Source of the DNA: Pantoea vagans
GTDB lineage: Bacteria; Pseudomonadota; Gammaproteobacteria; Enterobacterales; Enterobacteriaceae
Reading direction: 5' to 3'
Assembly: GCF_004792415.1 (NCBI RefSeq)
Contig: NZ_CP038853.1
Coordinates: forward strand, 2,542,001 to 2,606,000
Length of the DNA: 64,000 nt
The notes beneath the pieces were generated by a model, which did no database searches, was not told where the DNA came from, and was given only the letters and a program-made list of their open reading frames with translations. This document shows, one piece after another, positions 19,693 through 27,331 of this stretch (position 1 is its first letter; each line of letters starts with the position of its first letter). The translations under genes and the position numbers were made by a program.

Positions 19693-20033
19693 AGCGCAAT
19701 CTTCCCGCTGCTGGCACTCTGCTCGCCGTTGTCACTCAGCAGGCTGTAACGGAAGCTCAGACGCGACTTTTCAGCGTCCCAGTCAAGATGGAGCTGTAAC
19801 AGGGAGTCGGGTGTGACCGGCTGCTGAAATTTGATGTTTTCAATGGCGGCAAACTGTTTTCCGGGCGCAAGCAGCAATATCCCGTAGTGCATGACCCAGT
19901 CGAGCTGTGCCACACCAGGCAGAATCGGCAGGGTCGCGAAATGGCCCTGGAACCAGAACAGTCCGGCTTCAATCTGCAGGGTCAGCGTCACGCTGTCCGC
20001 CTGCAGCTCCCGGCTGCGTTCAATCGGCAACAT
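19686..20033 (-). CDS. apeI: Aryl-polyene dehydratase ApeI
   Basis: A 115-residue hotdog protein of the FabA/FabZ type. FQGHFATLPILPGVAQLDWV holds the catalytic His31 and the PxLPGVAQ turn seen in FabZ. With ApeP it dehydrates the 3-hydroxyacyl-ACP intermediates. Overlaps apeH by 14 bp upstream and apeJ by 7 bp downstream. Confidence 0.85.
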   Translation of the reverse strand: MLPIERSRELQADSVTLTLQIEAGLFWFQGHFATLPILPGVAQLDWVMHYGILLLAPGKQFAAIENIKFQQPVTPDSLLQLHLDWDAEKSRLSFRYSLLSDNGEQSASSGKIALC

Positions 20034-21339
20034 GGAAAAGTTCCTCTATTTGCGGCCAGGCGCGTTTACTTTGTGTGGTGACCGGAATGGTGGCGACAAC
20101 ACGCCAGTAGCGCGGCATCGCCAGCGGTTCCAGCCAGCGCTGCAGCTGGCGCTTCCACTGCTGTCTGCGCTGATGCAATGCTGCTTCGTCCAGCGTGCTG
20201 TTCAGCGACAACACGACGCCAATCGCCTGACGCTCATGACGCGTGACCACCAGCGCCGCAGCATCGTCTATCTCCGGCAGGTCGGTCAGACGTCGCTCCA
20301 CTTCACTTAACGAGATGCGCTTATCGCCGATTTTTACGATACGATCGTGACGTCCTGCGAGCTGGAATCCACCGTCCTGCTGCATATTCAACCGATCGTC
20401 AAGCGGAAAGCCGCATTCACCCGCAATCAGTGGCGACCAGACCTGCCAGCGATCGGGCGTCACCTGCTGCAGCCTGACTGCCGGGAAGCAGCGCCATGGC
20501 GTCCCGGCCCGATCACACCGACGCCAGGCCAGGGTGCCGGTTTCGGTGCTGCCATAGATTTCACTGACCGGACAGCCAAAACGCAGCCAGACCTGTTCCG
20601 CATCCGACCCGCGCAGTGCACCTCCGGCCGACACAATCAGTTCACAGAAGGGCGCTTCAACCGTGCTGTCCAGCCGCGATAAAAAGGCCGGGCTGCTGAT
20701 AAAAGCATAGCGACAGTCGCGCGGAAGCTGGGCCAGCTGTTCGCCGTAAAACAGCGGCTGAGCGGAAAACGGCAGCCTGAGTGCCATTGGCAAAAAAAGT
20801 CGAAACGATAAACCGTAGAGATGCTGATGGCTGACCGAGGCGATAACCCGGCATCCCCGCAACTGTTCGCCCCACAGGGTGCAGAGCCAGCGGCTCTCCT
20901 GCTCCATCACCGCCAGCGACTTCACCACCTTACGCGGCGCGCCGGTCGATCCCGAGGTAAAGAGCACCAGTTCTGAAGACGCCCGCAGCGGCGGCAAATG
21001 ACCCGGCGCTTCTGCGTCATCGCACATCAGCAGCGGCAGGCTGACAGCCAGCGGCATATCGCACAGCACGCCCTCCAGCTGCTCCTGCATCTCATCCAGC
21101 AGTGCGGCGCGGCTGTGACCCGGCAACACCGGCGTTTTACCGGCATACCAGCATGCTAGCAGCGCCACACAAAACCGGTAGCTGTCATCGAAACAGAGCG
21201 CCCAGTGCACGCCCGGCTGTGCCGCTAAGCGCTGGCTGAGCGCCAGTACCTGACGATGCATCGCGCTGAGCATCAACGGTTGATCGCCGCGCCAGGCAAC
21301 CTCGCGGTCGTCTCCCGTCAGCCAGTCAGCCACCCTCAT
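20020..21339 (-). CDS. apeH: AMP-dependent acyl-ACP ligase ApeH
   Basis: A 439-residue adenylate-forming enzyme. ATP loop VLFTSGSTGAPRK near residue 125, YGSTETG (A5-type motif) near 245, and AGRHDRIVKIGDKRIS near 330 with the hinge region. It activates the aryl starter, presumed to be 4-hydroxybenzoate-like, and loads it on an ACP. The ATG at 21339 overlaps the apeG stop as ATGA; the frame opens 11 codons earlier inside apeG, which I reject because of that overlap. Confidence 0.87.
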   Translation of the reverse strand: MRVADWLTGDDREVAWRGDQPLMLSAMHRQVLALSQRLAAQPGVHWALCFDDSYRFCVALLACWYAGKTPVLPGHSRAALLDEMQEQLEGVLCDMPLAVSLPLLMCDDAEAPGHLPPLRASSELVLFTSGSTGAPRKVVKSLAVMEQESRWLCTLWGEQLRGCRVIASVSHQHLYGLSFRLFLPMALRLPFSAQPLFYGEQLAQLPRDCRYAFISSPAFLSRLDSTVEAPFCELIVSAGGALRGSDAEQVWLRFGCPVSEIYGSTETGTLAWRRCDRAGTPWRCFPAVRLQQVTPDRWQVWSPLIAGECGFPLDDRLNMQQDGGFQLAGRHDRIVKIGDKRISLSEVERRLTDLPEIDDAAALVVTRHERQAIGVVLSLNSTLDEAALHQRRQQWKRQLQRWLEPLAMPRYWRVVATIPVTTQSKRAWPQIEELFHVAD

Positions 21340-21899
21340 GCTTTCCGCCTCACGCGCTGACGAATCAGCCATTCAGCCCCCATCAGCGCGGCGATGAGCA
21401 GATAGCTGATGCCGCCGTTCCACAGCGTCCAGAGCCGCAGATCGCCATTCAGACAGGTAAACAGCGCCATGCTGCCGTTGCCGATGAAAAACAGACACCA
21501 TATTTGAGTCACGCGGCGGGTATAAAGTATCGCGGCGGCAGGCAGCTCAGGCTCGCGTAGCCGGGCAATGCGTTCCACTAGCGGCATCGCACTCCAGAGT
21601 GAGGCGCCAAACACCAGCAGCATCGCCAGATTAACCGCCACCGGATACCACAGCAGCAGATGCTGAGCGCGTAACAGCTGGCTGCTGACACAGAGCAGCG
21701 CGCCGAGTAGCGCCAGCCAGCCCATGACCGCACCCATAGCATTCTGCTGACGACGCAGCTGCAGCCAGCGCAGACCAAACAGCAGCGCCAGCAGCCAGAA
21801 CAGCCCTTGCCAGTGCGACTGAGTCAGTGCCAGCCAGACCAGCAGTGGCCAGGTCAGCAGCGTAAGCAGATTGAGCAGACGAAGAGTGGCAGCAGGCAC
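21336..21899 (-). CDS. apeG: ApeG membrane protein (COG4648-like)
   Basis: A 187-residue integral membrane protein with about six hydrophobic segments (for example LLTLLTWPLLVWLALT at 12-27, GWLALLGALLCVSSQLL at about 60-76) and an Arg-rich C-terminus. It belongs to the uncharacterised inner-membrane family always found between the ACPs and the ligase in ape clusters. Role unknown. Confidence 0.78.
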   Translation of the reverse strand: MPAATLRLLNLLTLLTWPLLVWLALTQSHWQGLFWLLALLFGLRWLQLRRQQNAMGAVMGWLALLGALLCVSSQLLRAQHLLLWYPVAVNLAMLLVFGASLWSAMPLVERIARLREPELPAAAILYTRRVTQIWCLFFIGNGSMALFTCLNGDLRLWTLWNGGISYLLIAALMGAEWLIRQRVRRKA

Positions 21900-21905
21900 A
21901 GGGGA

Positions 21906-22160
21906 TCAGGCGTCTTCGCGCATCAGTTGTTCTACTGCATCCACCACGTCCTGGACGGTACGCACCGTGCGGAAGGTTTCCGGCTTAATTTTACGGCCGG
22001 TACGTTTTTGCAGGTGAACCACCATATCGACGGCATCAATGCTGTCGAGTTCAAGATCTTCATAGAGCCGTGCCTCAGGATGGATATCCTCAGGGGCAAT
22101 TTCGAACAGGCTGGTGAGCAGCGAAGCCACTTCCTGATAAATCTCTTGTTTGTTCATCAT
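21906..22160 (-). CDS. apeF: Acyl carrier protein ApeF
   Basis: An 84-residue ACP. The phosphopantetheine site is ELDSIDAVDM with Ser40. Acidic helices flank it as in all ACPs. Start: ATG ATG at 22160/22157, with GGAG 8 bases before the first; the open frame continues upstream into apeE territory without homology. It is one of two ACPs; each may serve a different task (starter loading or chain elongation). Confidence 0.9.
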   Translation of the reverse strand: MMNKQEIYQEVASLLTSLFEIAPEDIHPEARLYEDLELDSIDAVDMVVHLQKRTGRKIKPETFRTVRTVQDVVDAVEQLMREDA

Positions 22161-22176
22161 AAGGTTGTCTCCGCTT

Positions 22177-22434
22177 TCAGCCGCGCTGTTGGTTGACGAA
22201 CGCTGCCAGCGTCGCAACAGAGAAGAAGTGGGCACGCAGGGTTTCACTCTCCGCAGAAAGTGCCACGCCATAGCGATTTTTCACTGCCAGGCCAAGTTCC
22301 AGTGCATCAATGGAGTCCAGCCCCAGTCCGTCGCCAAACAGCGCCGCGTCGGTCTCTATATCATCAGGGCTAAGGTCTTCAAGGTTCAGCGTGTCGATAA
22401 TCATCTGTTTGATATCGTTAATTAATGAATCCAT
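22177..22434 (-). CDS. apeE: Acyl carrier protein ApeE
   Basis: An 85-residue ACP with GLGLDSIDALEL; Ser41 is the phosphopantetheine site. Second ACP of the cluster, 16 bp upstream of apeF. Needs a host phosphopantetheinyl transferase, as none is encoded in the cluster part visible here. Confidence 0.9.
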   Translation of the reverse strand: MDSLINDIKQMIIDTLNLEDLSPDDIETDAALFGDGLGLDSIDALELGLAVKNRYGVALSAESETLRAHFFSVATLAAFVNQQRG

Positions 22435-22447
22435 ACCGGTTTTCGTC

Positions 22448-23248
22448 TTACCTGTTCTGGGGGACCAGCGCCTTCTCTAAATGGCGGGTCAGGCGACGCG
22501 CGGCCAGCGGCTGCGCATCGGGATTGCTTTCACAAAACGACTGACTGTCGATTCGCGTTTGTACTCGCACGGTAAACAGCGGTTTAACCGGCGGAATCTG
22601 ATACCAGCGGCTCTGTTTATCGAGCATCCGCTGGCTGCAGGTGATGTGAACCACGCGCAGGTCGCATCCGGCGCGTACCGCGATATTGGCGGCCCCGCGC
22701 TGCAGGGTCAGCGGCTGACCATAGCGGGTGCGGGTGCCTTCCGGAAAAATCAGGATATTGTCGCCGCGCGCCAGTCGCTGCTGACTGTCCGGCAGTAGCG
22801 TCTCCGCTTCACTGTTGATCAGATAGTCGGCGGCGCGGATCACCCCACGCATAAAGGGGTTCTTTTGCAAATCGGCTTTGACCAGACAATCCATCTCTGG
22901 TAGTACCGAGGCGATCATCACGTAGTCGATCAGTGACGGATGATTAGCGACAATCAGGCAACCGCGATCCTGTTGCAGCTGCTCTGCCCCTTCAATGCGG
23001 TAGTCATAGACGCCGGTCATCCGGCAGAACCGCAGAAAGCAGCGAAAGCTGAAGGCGATAGCGCGTCGGGCCAGTTGACGGCGGCGCAGCGAATCACGCT
23101 GAACCAGCAGCAGCAGATTGAAGCCAATCAGTGACAGCAGCAGACCGCCAAGGCCAAACAGCGTAAAACTTATCGCCGTCATCACCAGCCGCCAGCAGTA
23201 GTTAACACGACTGCCCGCGAACAACGCCGGTTGTGAACAATCAGCCAT
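22448..23248 (-). CDS. apeD: PlsC-type acyltransferase ApeD
   Basis: A 266-residue 1-acyl-glycerol-3-phosphate acyltransferase-like protein. An N-terminal TM helix (about 22-50) precedes the NHPSLIDYV motif (NHX4D, residues about 98-106) and the FPEGTRTR motif (about 168-175). Presumably acylates the glycolipid anchor of the aryl polyene. Overlaps apeC by 8 bp. An internal ATG at residue 23 would drop a short polar leader; either start keeps the domain. Confidence 0.85.
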   Translation of the reverse strand: MADCSQPALFAGSRVNYCWRLVMTAISFTLFGLGGLLLSLIGFNLLLLVQRDSLRRRQLARRAIAFSFRCFLRFCRMTGVYDYRIEGAEQLQQDRGCLIVANHPSLIDYVMIASVLPEMDCLVKADLQKNPFMRGVIRAADYLINSEAETLLPDSQQRLARGDNILIFPEGTRTRYGQPLTLQRGAANIAVRAGCDLRVVHITCSQRMLDKQSRWYQIPPVKPLFTVRVQTRIDSQSFCESNPDAQPLAARRLTRHLEKALVPQNR

Positions 23249-23972
23249 GATTTCTCTCCCAGTGCCATATCAGGCGTTCGCCTGGCAGGCTGAAGGTGGT
23301 CGATTGCGCCAGCCACTGCTGCAGAAAATGCAGGCTCTGCGGCAACCGCGGTTCTGCGTGCTTCTCTTTTCCGGCGCGGCCCGTACAGTGCAGCTCTTCG
23401 CCCGCACGCAGCAGCAGCGCCACCGCATAGGGAACATTCACGCACTGTTCCGACAGCCACGGCAGATAATAATCAGGCACGATGCCGTCAAAATCGACCA
23501 GCAGTACCTGCTGATAGCCCGCCTGATGCAGGGCGCTGACTTCAATCAGCCCCTGCTGAAAAGAGTCGATGCCTGCCGCAATTGAGGTGGAGACTAGTGG
23601 CGCTTTTGCCGCAATGGTCAGACTACCGACCGCCGAGTTGTGAACCGACATGGCAAAATCCGTGGGGGACATGAACTGCTGATCCGCCAGGGTGGTGAGA
23701 ATACGCAGATTACGCTCCAGCTCACCGTGACGACTGGTAAACACGATCGCGTCAACCTGCTGACGCGCCATCAGCGCCAGCCCGCACTCTACTGCCGCAC
23801 GACTGCCCCCGCTCAGACGACGTGCTGTCATCATCGGTAAAAATTGCGGCTTTGCCATCACCTCTGTCGGGTCGATAGCCATGCCCTGTTGTGCCCAGTT
23901 CTGCCAGGCCTCGCGCCCGTGTAATCCCGGAGCCAGAGCCTGCCAGTCGACCAGTGAGTAAGTGAGTTTCAT
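23241..23972 (-). CDS. apeC: ApeC, ketosynthase-like chain-length-factor partner
   Basis: A 243-residue truncated ketosynthase-like protein (beta-ketoacyl synthase N-terminal-like domain). It lacks the Cys-His-His triad: the SVHNSAVGSLTIAA stretch stands where an active Cys motif would be. The studied ApeC forms the non-catalytic half of the elongating heterodimer with ApeO. First gene of the tight ape operon; the 230 bp upstream contain two RNA-like folds. Confidence 0.83.
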   Translation of the reverse strand: MKLTYSLVDWQALAPGLHGREAWQNWAQQGMAIDPTEVMAKPQFLPMMTARRLSGGSRAAVECGLALMARQQVDAIVFTSRHGELERNLRILTTLADQQFMSPTDFAMSVHNSAVGSLTIAAKAPLVSTSIAAGIDSFQQGLIEVSALHQAGYQQVLLVDFDGIVPDYYLPWLSEQCVNVPYAVALLLRAGEELHCTGRAGKEKHAEPRLPQSLHFLQQWLAQSTTFSLPGERLIWHWERNHG

Positions 23973-24054
23973 CTCAACACTCTTTTCGTCATACGTGTGG
24001 AGTCGGCGTTCATCGGATCGTCACCCCTGCCCTCAGCAAAAAAGTGCATACCGG

Positions 24055-24099
24055 AAAACCTCTGCCGATCCCGCATCGGGGATTCACGGTAGAGGTTTA
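24055..24099. other. Long stem-loop upstream of apeC
   Basis: AACCTCTGCCG pairs with CGGTAGAGGTT and encloses a second stem, ATCCCG/CGGGGAT. It could be the terminator of the upstream lipoprotein gene (minus strand, ...CAGAGGTTTTCC) or an attenuator-type leader of the ape operon. Confidence 0.5.
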
Positions 24100-24128
24100 T
24101 TAGGTGGTTCAGCAATAGCAGCTCATCT

Positions 24129-24184
24129 GATTTGTCGGCCGGATGCCGGAGATCTTTATGCTCCGATCGTCTGTCGGCAAATCA
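24129..24184. other. Second folded element between lipoprotein gene and apeC
   Basis: An 11-bp outer stem (GATTTGTCGGC with GTCGGCAAATC, two G-T wobbles) encloses an inner CGGAG/CTCCG hairpin with a 9-base loop. Compact and close to the preceding element, in a gap with no coding frame. Confidence 0.4.
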
Positions 24185-24201
24185 TTGCGACTGCGCACGC
24201 A

Positions 24202-24588
24202 TTACTGAGCGGCCAGGGCCGAGAGTCGTAACTGAATATCCTGATCGAGATTGGCAATCCAGCGGTTGTAGTTATTGTGGATCTCACCCTGTCCCGCTTT
24301 CAGGTTTTCACTGCTGACATAATCGATGCGGTAGTTCTGGCTGGTATAGGTGATGCGAATGGTCGCCACGAAATCACGCTGGGCCAGACGGCCATTGATT
24401 ACGCCAGGAGAAACAGGCGTCATCACCCATTTACGGCCAATGCCCGCTTCAATGATCGCCAGTTTCATCTGGTTATCGGTGTAGCGCTGAGTCAGGGTCT
24501 GATTCACGTTATGAATCGGTGCCGTACGCGCGCAGCCGGTTAATAACACAGCAGCGACGATTAATGTAAAAAATGTATTTTTATTCAT
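24202..24588 (-). CDS. Lipoprotein upstream of the ape operon
   Basis: A 128-residue lipoprotein: signal peptide MNKNTFFTLIVAAVLLTGC, lipobox L-T-G-C. The mature part has QMKLAIIEAGIGRKWVMTPVSPGVINGRL and a repeated beta strand pattern (FVATIRITYTSQNYRIDYVSSENL) ending in NYNRWIANLDQDIQ. A similar small lipoprotein is often found at the upstream end of aryl-polyene loci (called ApeA in some lists), but I am not sure of that naming. It is separated from apeC by 229 bp with two folded elements, so it may be transcribed separately. Confidence 0.75.
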   Translation of the reverse strand: MNKNTFFTLIVAAVLLTGCARTAPIHNVNQTLTQRYTDNQMKLAIIEAGIGRKWVMTPVSPGVINGRLAQRDFVATIRITYTSQNYRIDYVSSENLKAGQGEIHNNYNRWIANLDQDIQLRLSALAAQ

Positions 24589-24810
24589 GATGAATCCCTT
24601 CTTTTGTTATTTATATTAATTAGTTATGTGAATAACTCGCCGTGCGCAGCCTGAACTTTTCGTGCGCTTTTCCGTCTGGCTGGCTTAAAACCCGCGCATG
24701 ATACCATCGAATGTAAAGACAGGTAAGCAGAAGTATGGATGGGTTTTTAGTGGTTATCTGGGGGATTAAAGCGGGGTAAGATGCGCAGTCATAGCCACAG
24801 CGCAGAGGCC

Positions 24811-24850
24811 GATCCTGGCCGCAGAAACTCTTGCTGCGGCTGGATCGGAC
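24811..24850. repeat. Long imperfect hairpin after the efflux operon
   Basis: CCGATCC-TG-GCCGCAG pairs with CTGCGGC-T-GGATCGG around a 9-base loop, starting 8 bases after the stop of the outer-membrane factor gene. No T run on the minus strand, so it is REP-like or an RNA-stabilising structure rather than a classic terminator. The rest of 24589-24857 shows no gene. Confidence 0.45.
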
Positions 24851-24857
24851 AAGGCAA

Positions 24858-26240
24858 TTATGGTGTGGAGGCTGGTGTCCAGCCACCGCCCAGCGCGCGG
24901 TAGAGGTCGATCTGCGCCAGCAGCAGATTATTTTTAACCGTCACCCGATTGAGCTGGGTTGAAAACAGGGTTCGCTGCGCATCCAGTTCATCCAGATAAG
25001 AAGCGTAACCGTTCTGATAGCGATTGCGGGCAATGCGCCGTGCCTCCGTTACATAGGCTTCCTGCTTTTGCAGCTCCTGGAGCTGTTCCTCACCTCGTCT
25101 GATGGCATCAATGGCATCGCTGACTTCCGAGAAGGCGTTGCGTACCACTTTTTCATAGCCATACAGTGCCTGATTGCGCGCCGCCATGGAGACATCCACC
25201 TGCGCCGTCAGCGCTTCACGGTTCAGCAGCGGTGCGAGGATGCTGCCACCTACGCTCCACAGCCGGAACGGGTCATCCGCCAGCTGATGCAGCACCGAAC
25301 TCTGCAGGGTGCCTGTGGCGGTGAGGTTCAGCCCTGGCAGCAGCTTCGCCCGCGACGAGGCCAGGCTCGCATCTGCGGCCAGTAACTGACGCTGTGCCTG
25401 CACAATGTCCGGACGGCGATTAAGCAGCTCTGAAGGCAACAGTGACGGCATCTGCTGGGGTAAGATCTGGTCGAACTGCTGACGACGGGCGATGCTGCGC
25501 GGATTCATGCCCACCAGAATGCTCAGCGCATTTTCCTGCTGGGTGATCTGATGCTGCAGCTGCGGCATCTGCGCTCTGGCTGACTGATATTCCGAGGCGG
25601 CCTGCATCCACTCCAGTCTGGAGGTGTAGCCGGTTTCAAACTGACGCTGTGCCAGCTTCAGGGAGTTGTTGCGGGTCGCCAGTGTCGCCTCCGTCACCCG
25701 CAGCTGTTCATCCAGCGCGCAGAGGTTGAGATAGCCTGACGCCACCGAACTGGCGATGGTCAGCTCGGCCGCAGACGCGGCAGCCTGCTGCGCCGCTAAG
25801 GTCGCCTGTGCCGCCGAAATGCTACTGCTGCGCGCTCCCCAGAGATCCACCTCATAGTTCGCCTGTAGTAAGCCCTGAAAAACATCGGTTTCATACGGCT
25901 GGCCCGTCACTGACGAGAGCGTGCGCTCGCGGGTTGCAGCCACCCCGGCGCTCAGCGTCGGAAAATTATCGCCCTGCGTGGCGCGCAGCTGGGCGCGATA
26001 CTGATCGACCCGGGATCGTGCCGTGAGAATATCGGGATTATTGCGCAGCGCCTGGGTCACCAGCCGGTTGAGATATTCATCATGAAACGCGCGCCACCAC
26101 GCCGCCTCCGGTGCGGCAGAAGGACCGACACTATTACGCCACGCATCGGGGATCGGCAGAGAGGACGGTGCCTTTTCAACCTGGGTGGCACAGCCTGTCA
26201 GCAGCAGCGCCATCACACCGATCAGTAAGCGAACCCTCAT
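24858..26240 (-). CDS. Outer-membrane efflux factor, NodT/OprM family lipoprotein
   Basis: A 460-residue TolC-like channel protein anchored as a lipoprotein (MRVRLLIGVMALLLTGC). Two repeats of the OEP fold are visible: long helical coiled stretches at about 60-220 (LAAQQAAASAAELTIASSVASGYLNL) and about 270-440 (YLDELDAQRTLFSTQLNRVTVKNNLLLAQIDLYRALGGGW, the family C-terminus). It would form the exit duct of the tripartite pump with the two genes upstream. Overlaps the HlyD gene by 4 bp. Confidence 0.9.
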   Translation of the reverse strand: MRVRLLIGVMALLLTGCATQVEKAPSSLPIPDAWRNSVGPSAAPEAAWWRAFHDEYLNRLVTQALRNNPDILTARSRVDQYRAQLRATQGDNFPTLSAGVAATRERTLSSVTGQPYETDVFQGLLQANYEVDLWGARSSSISAAQATLAAQQAAASAAELTIASSVASGYLNLCALDEQLRVTEATLATRNNSLKLAQRQFETGYTSRLEWMQAASEYQSARAQMPQLQHQITQQENALSILVGMNPRSIARRQQFDQILPQQMPSLLPSELLNRRPDIVQAQRQLLAADASLASSRAKLLPGLNLTATGTLQSSVLHQLADDPFRLWSVGGSILAPLLNREALTAQVDVSMAARNQALYGYEKVVRNAFSEVSDAIDAIRRGEEQLQELQKQEAYVTEARRIARNRYQNGYASYLDELDAQRTLFSTQLNRVTVKNNLLLAQIDLYRALGGGWTPASTP

Positions 26241-27331
26241 GGTGCGCCCTCAGCAGCGGGCTGGGCGGCGGTGTCGATATTCACTTCAACCGACATACCC
26301 GGACGCAGCTGATGCATATCCTGATCGTTGATGCGGATGCGAACCGGAATACGCTGTGCGATTTTAACGAAATTGCCGGTAGCGTTATCAGGCGAAATGG
26401 CGCTGAACTCCGAACCTGCGGCTGGTGAGATAAATTCCACCTGCCCGTTAAAGCGTTTGCCATCCAGCGCATCGACCCGAATAGTCACCGGCAGGCCGGG
26501 ACGAATATTGGCCAGCTGGGTCTCTTTCAGGTTCGCGATGATCCATTTGTGATTGGGTACCACCGAGGTCAGGCGCGTACCGGCCGTGACATAGGCCCCG
26601 GTGCGAACCGACAGCTGACCAAGCTGGCCATCGTCGGGCGCGGTAATGCGGGTATTTGCCAGATCGATCTCTGCCAGCTCCAGCGCGGCGCGGGCGCTGT
26701 CGACATCGCCTTGCAGCGCGTCGCGATTCACGATGACGGTTTGCAGATTCTGTTCGGCGACAGCGATCTGCGCCGCCGCCTGACGCACCTGCGCCTGGGC
26801 CTGGGCATTTGCAGCGCGGGCGGCGTCACGCTCGCGCACCGACAGCGATCCATCCGCCGTAAGACTTTCAACCCGCTTCAGGTCAAAGCCGCTTTTCAGC
26901 GCCTGGGCTTTGGCATTCTCCAGCGCCGCTTTATTGCTCTGAATCGTCGCTTCTGCGCTGCGCCGCTGCTGCAGATTATTGTTGAGTGCCGCCTGCTTCA
27001 TCGCCAGCTGCGCCTGCGCCTGATGCACCCGCTGGCGATAGATACGGTCGTCAATCGTCATCAGCAGTTGCCCTTTTTTCACCGGCTGCAGGTCAATCAC
27101 CTCTACCGATGTGAGATAGCCATTAACCTGCGGACTGATAAAGGTTACCTGACCGCGCACATAGGCGTTTTCGGTACTTTGTATGGCGCTGGTGAAGGGC
27201 CAGAGTTGCCAGGCGTAGAGAATAACCAGTACGCCAATCACCACAATGCCGCTGCCTGCGGCAATAGAAAGAATACGGCGGCGATTGGCGCGCTCGCGTT
27301 CCGCCGCCTGAAGCTCATCCTGCTGACTCAT
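26237..27331 (-). CDS. HlyD/EmrA-type membrane fusion protein
   Basis: A 364-residue periplasmic adaptor with one N-terminal TM helix (IAAGSGIVVIGVLVILYAW at about 23-41), a biotinyl-lipoyl-like half motif (ENAYVRGQVTFISPQVNGYLTSVEV), a long coiled coil (about 100-220, Ala/Gln-rich) and the second half motif (ANTRITAPDDGQLGQLSVRTG). It joins the MFS pump to the outer-membrane factor. 4-bp overlap with both neighbours. Confidence 0.92.
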   Translation of the reverse strand: MSQQDELQAAERERANRRRILSIAAGSGIVVIGVLVILYAWQLWPFTSAIQSTENAYVRGQVTFISPQVNGYLTSVEVIDLQPVKKGQLLMTIDDRIYRQRVHQAQAQLAMKQAALNNNLQQRRSAEATIQSNKAALENAKAQALKSGFDLKRVESLTADGSLSVRERDAARAANAQAQAQVRQAAAQIAVAEQNLQTVIVNRDALQGDVDSARAALELAEIDLANTRITAPDDGQLGQLSVRTGAYVTAGTRLTSVVPNHKWIIANLKETQLANIRPGLPVTIRVDALDGKRFNGQVEFISPAAGSEFSAISPDNATGNFVKIAQRIPVRIRINDQDMHQLRPGMSVEVNIDTAAQPAAEGAP

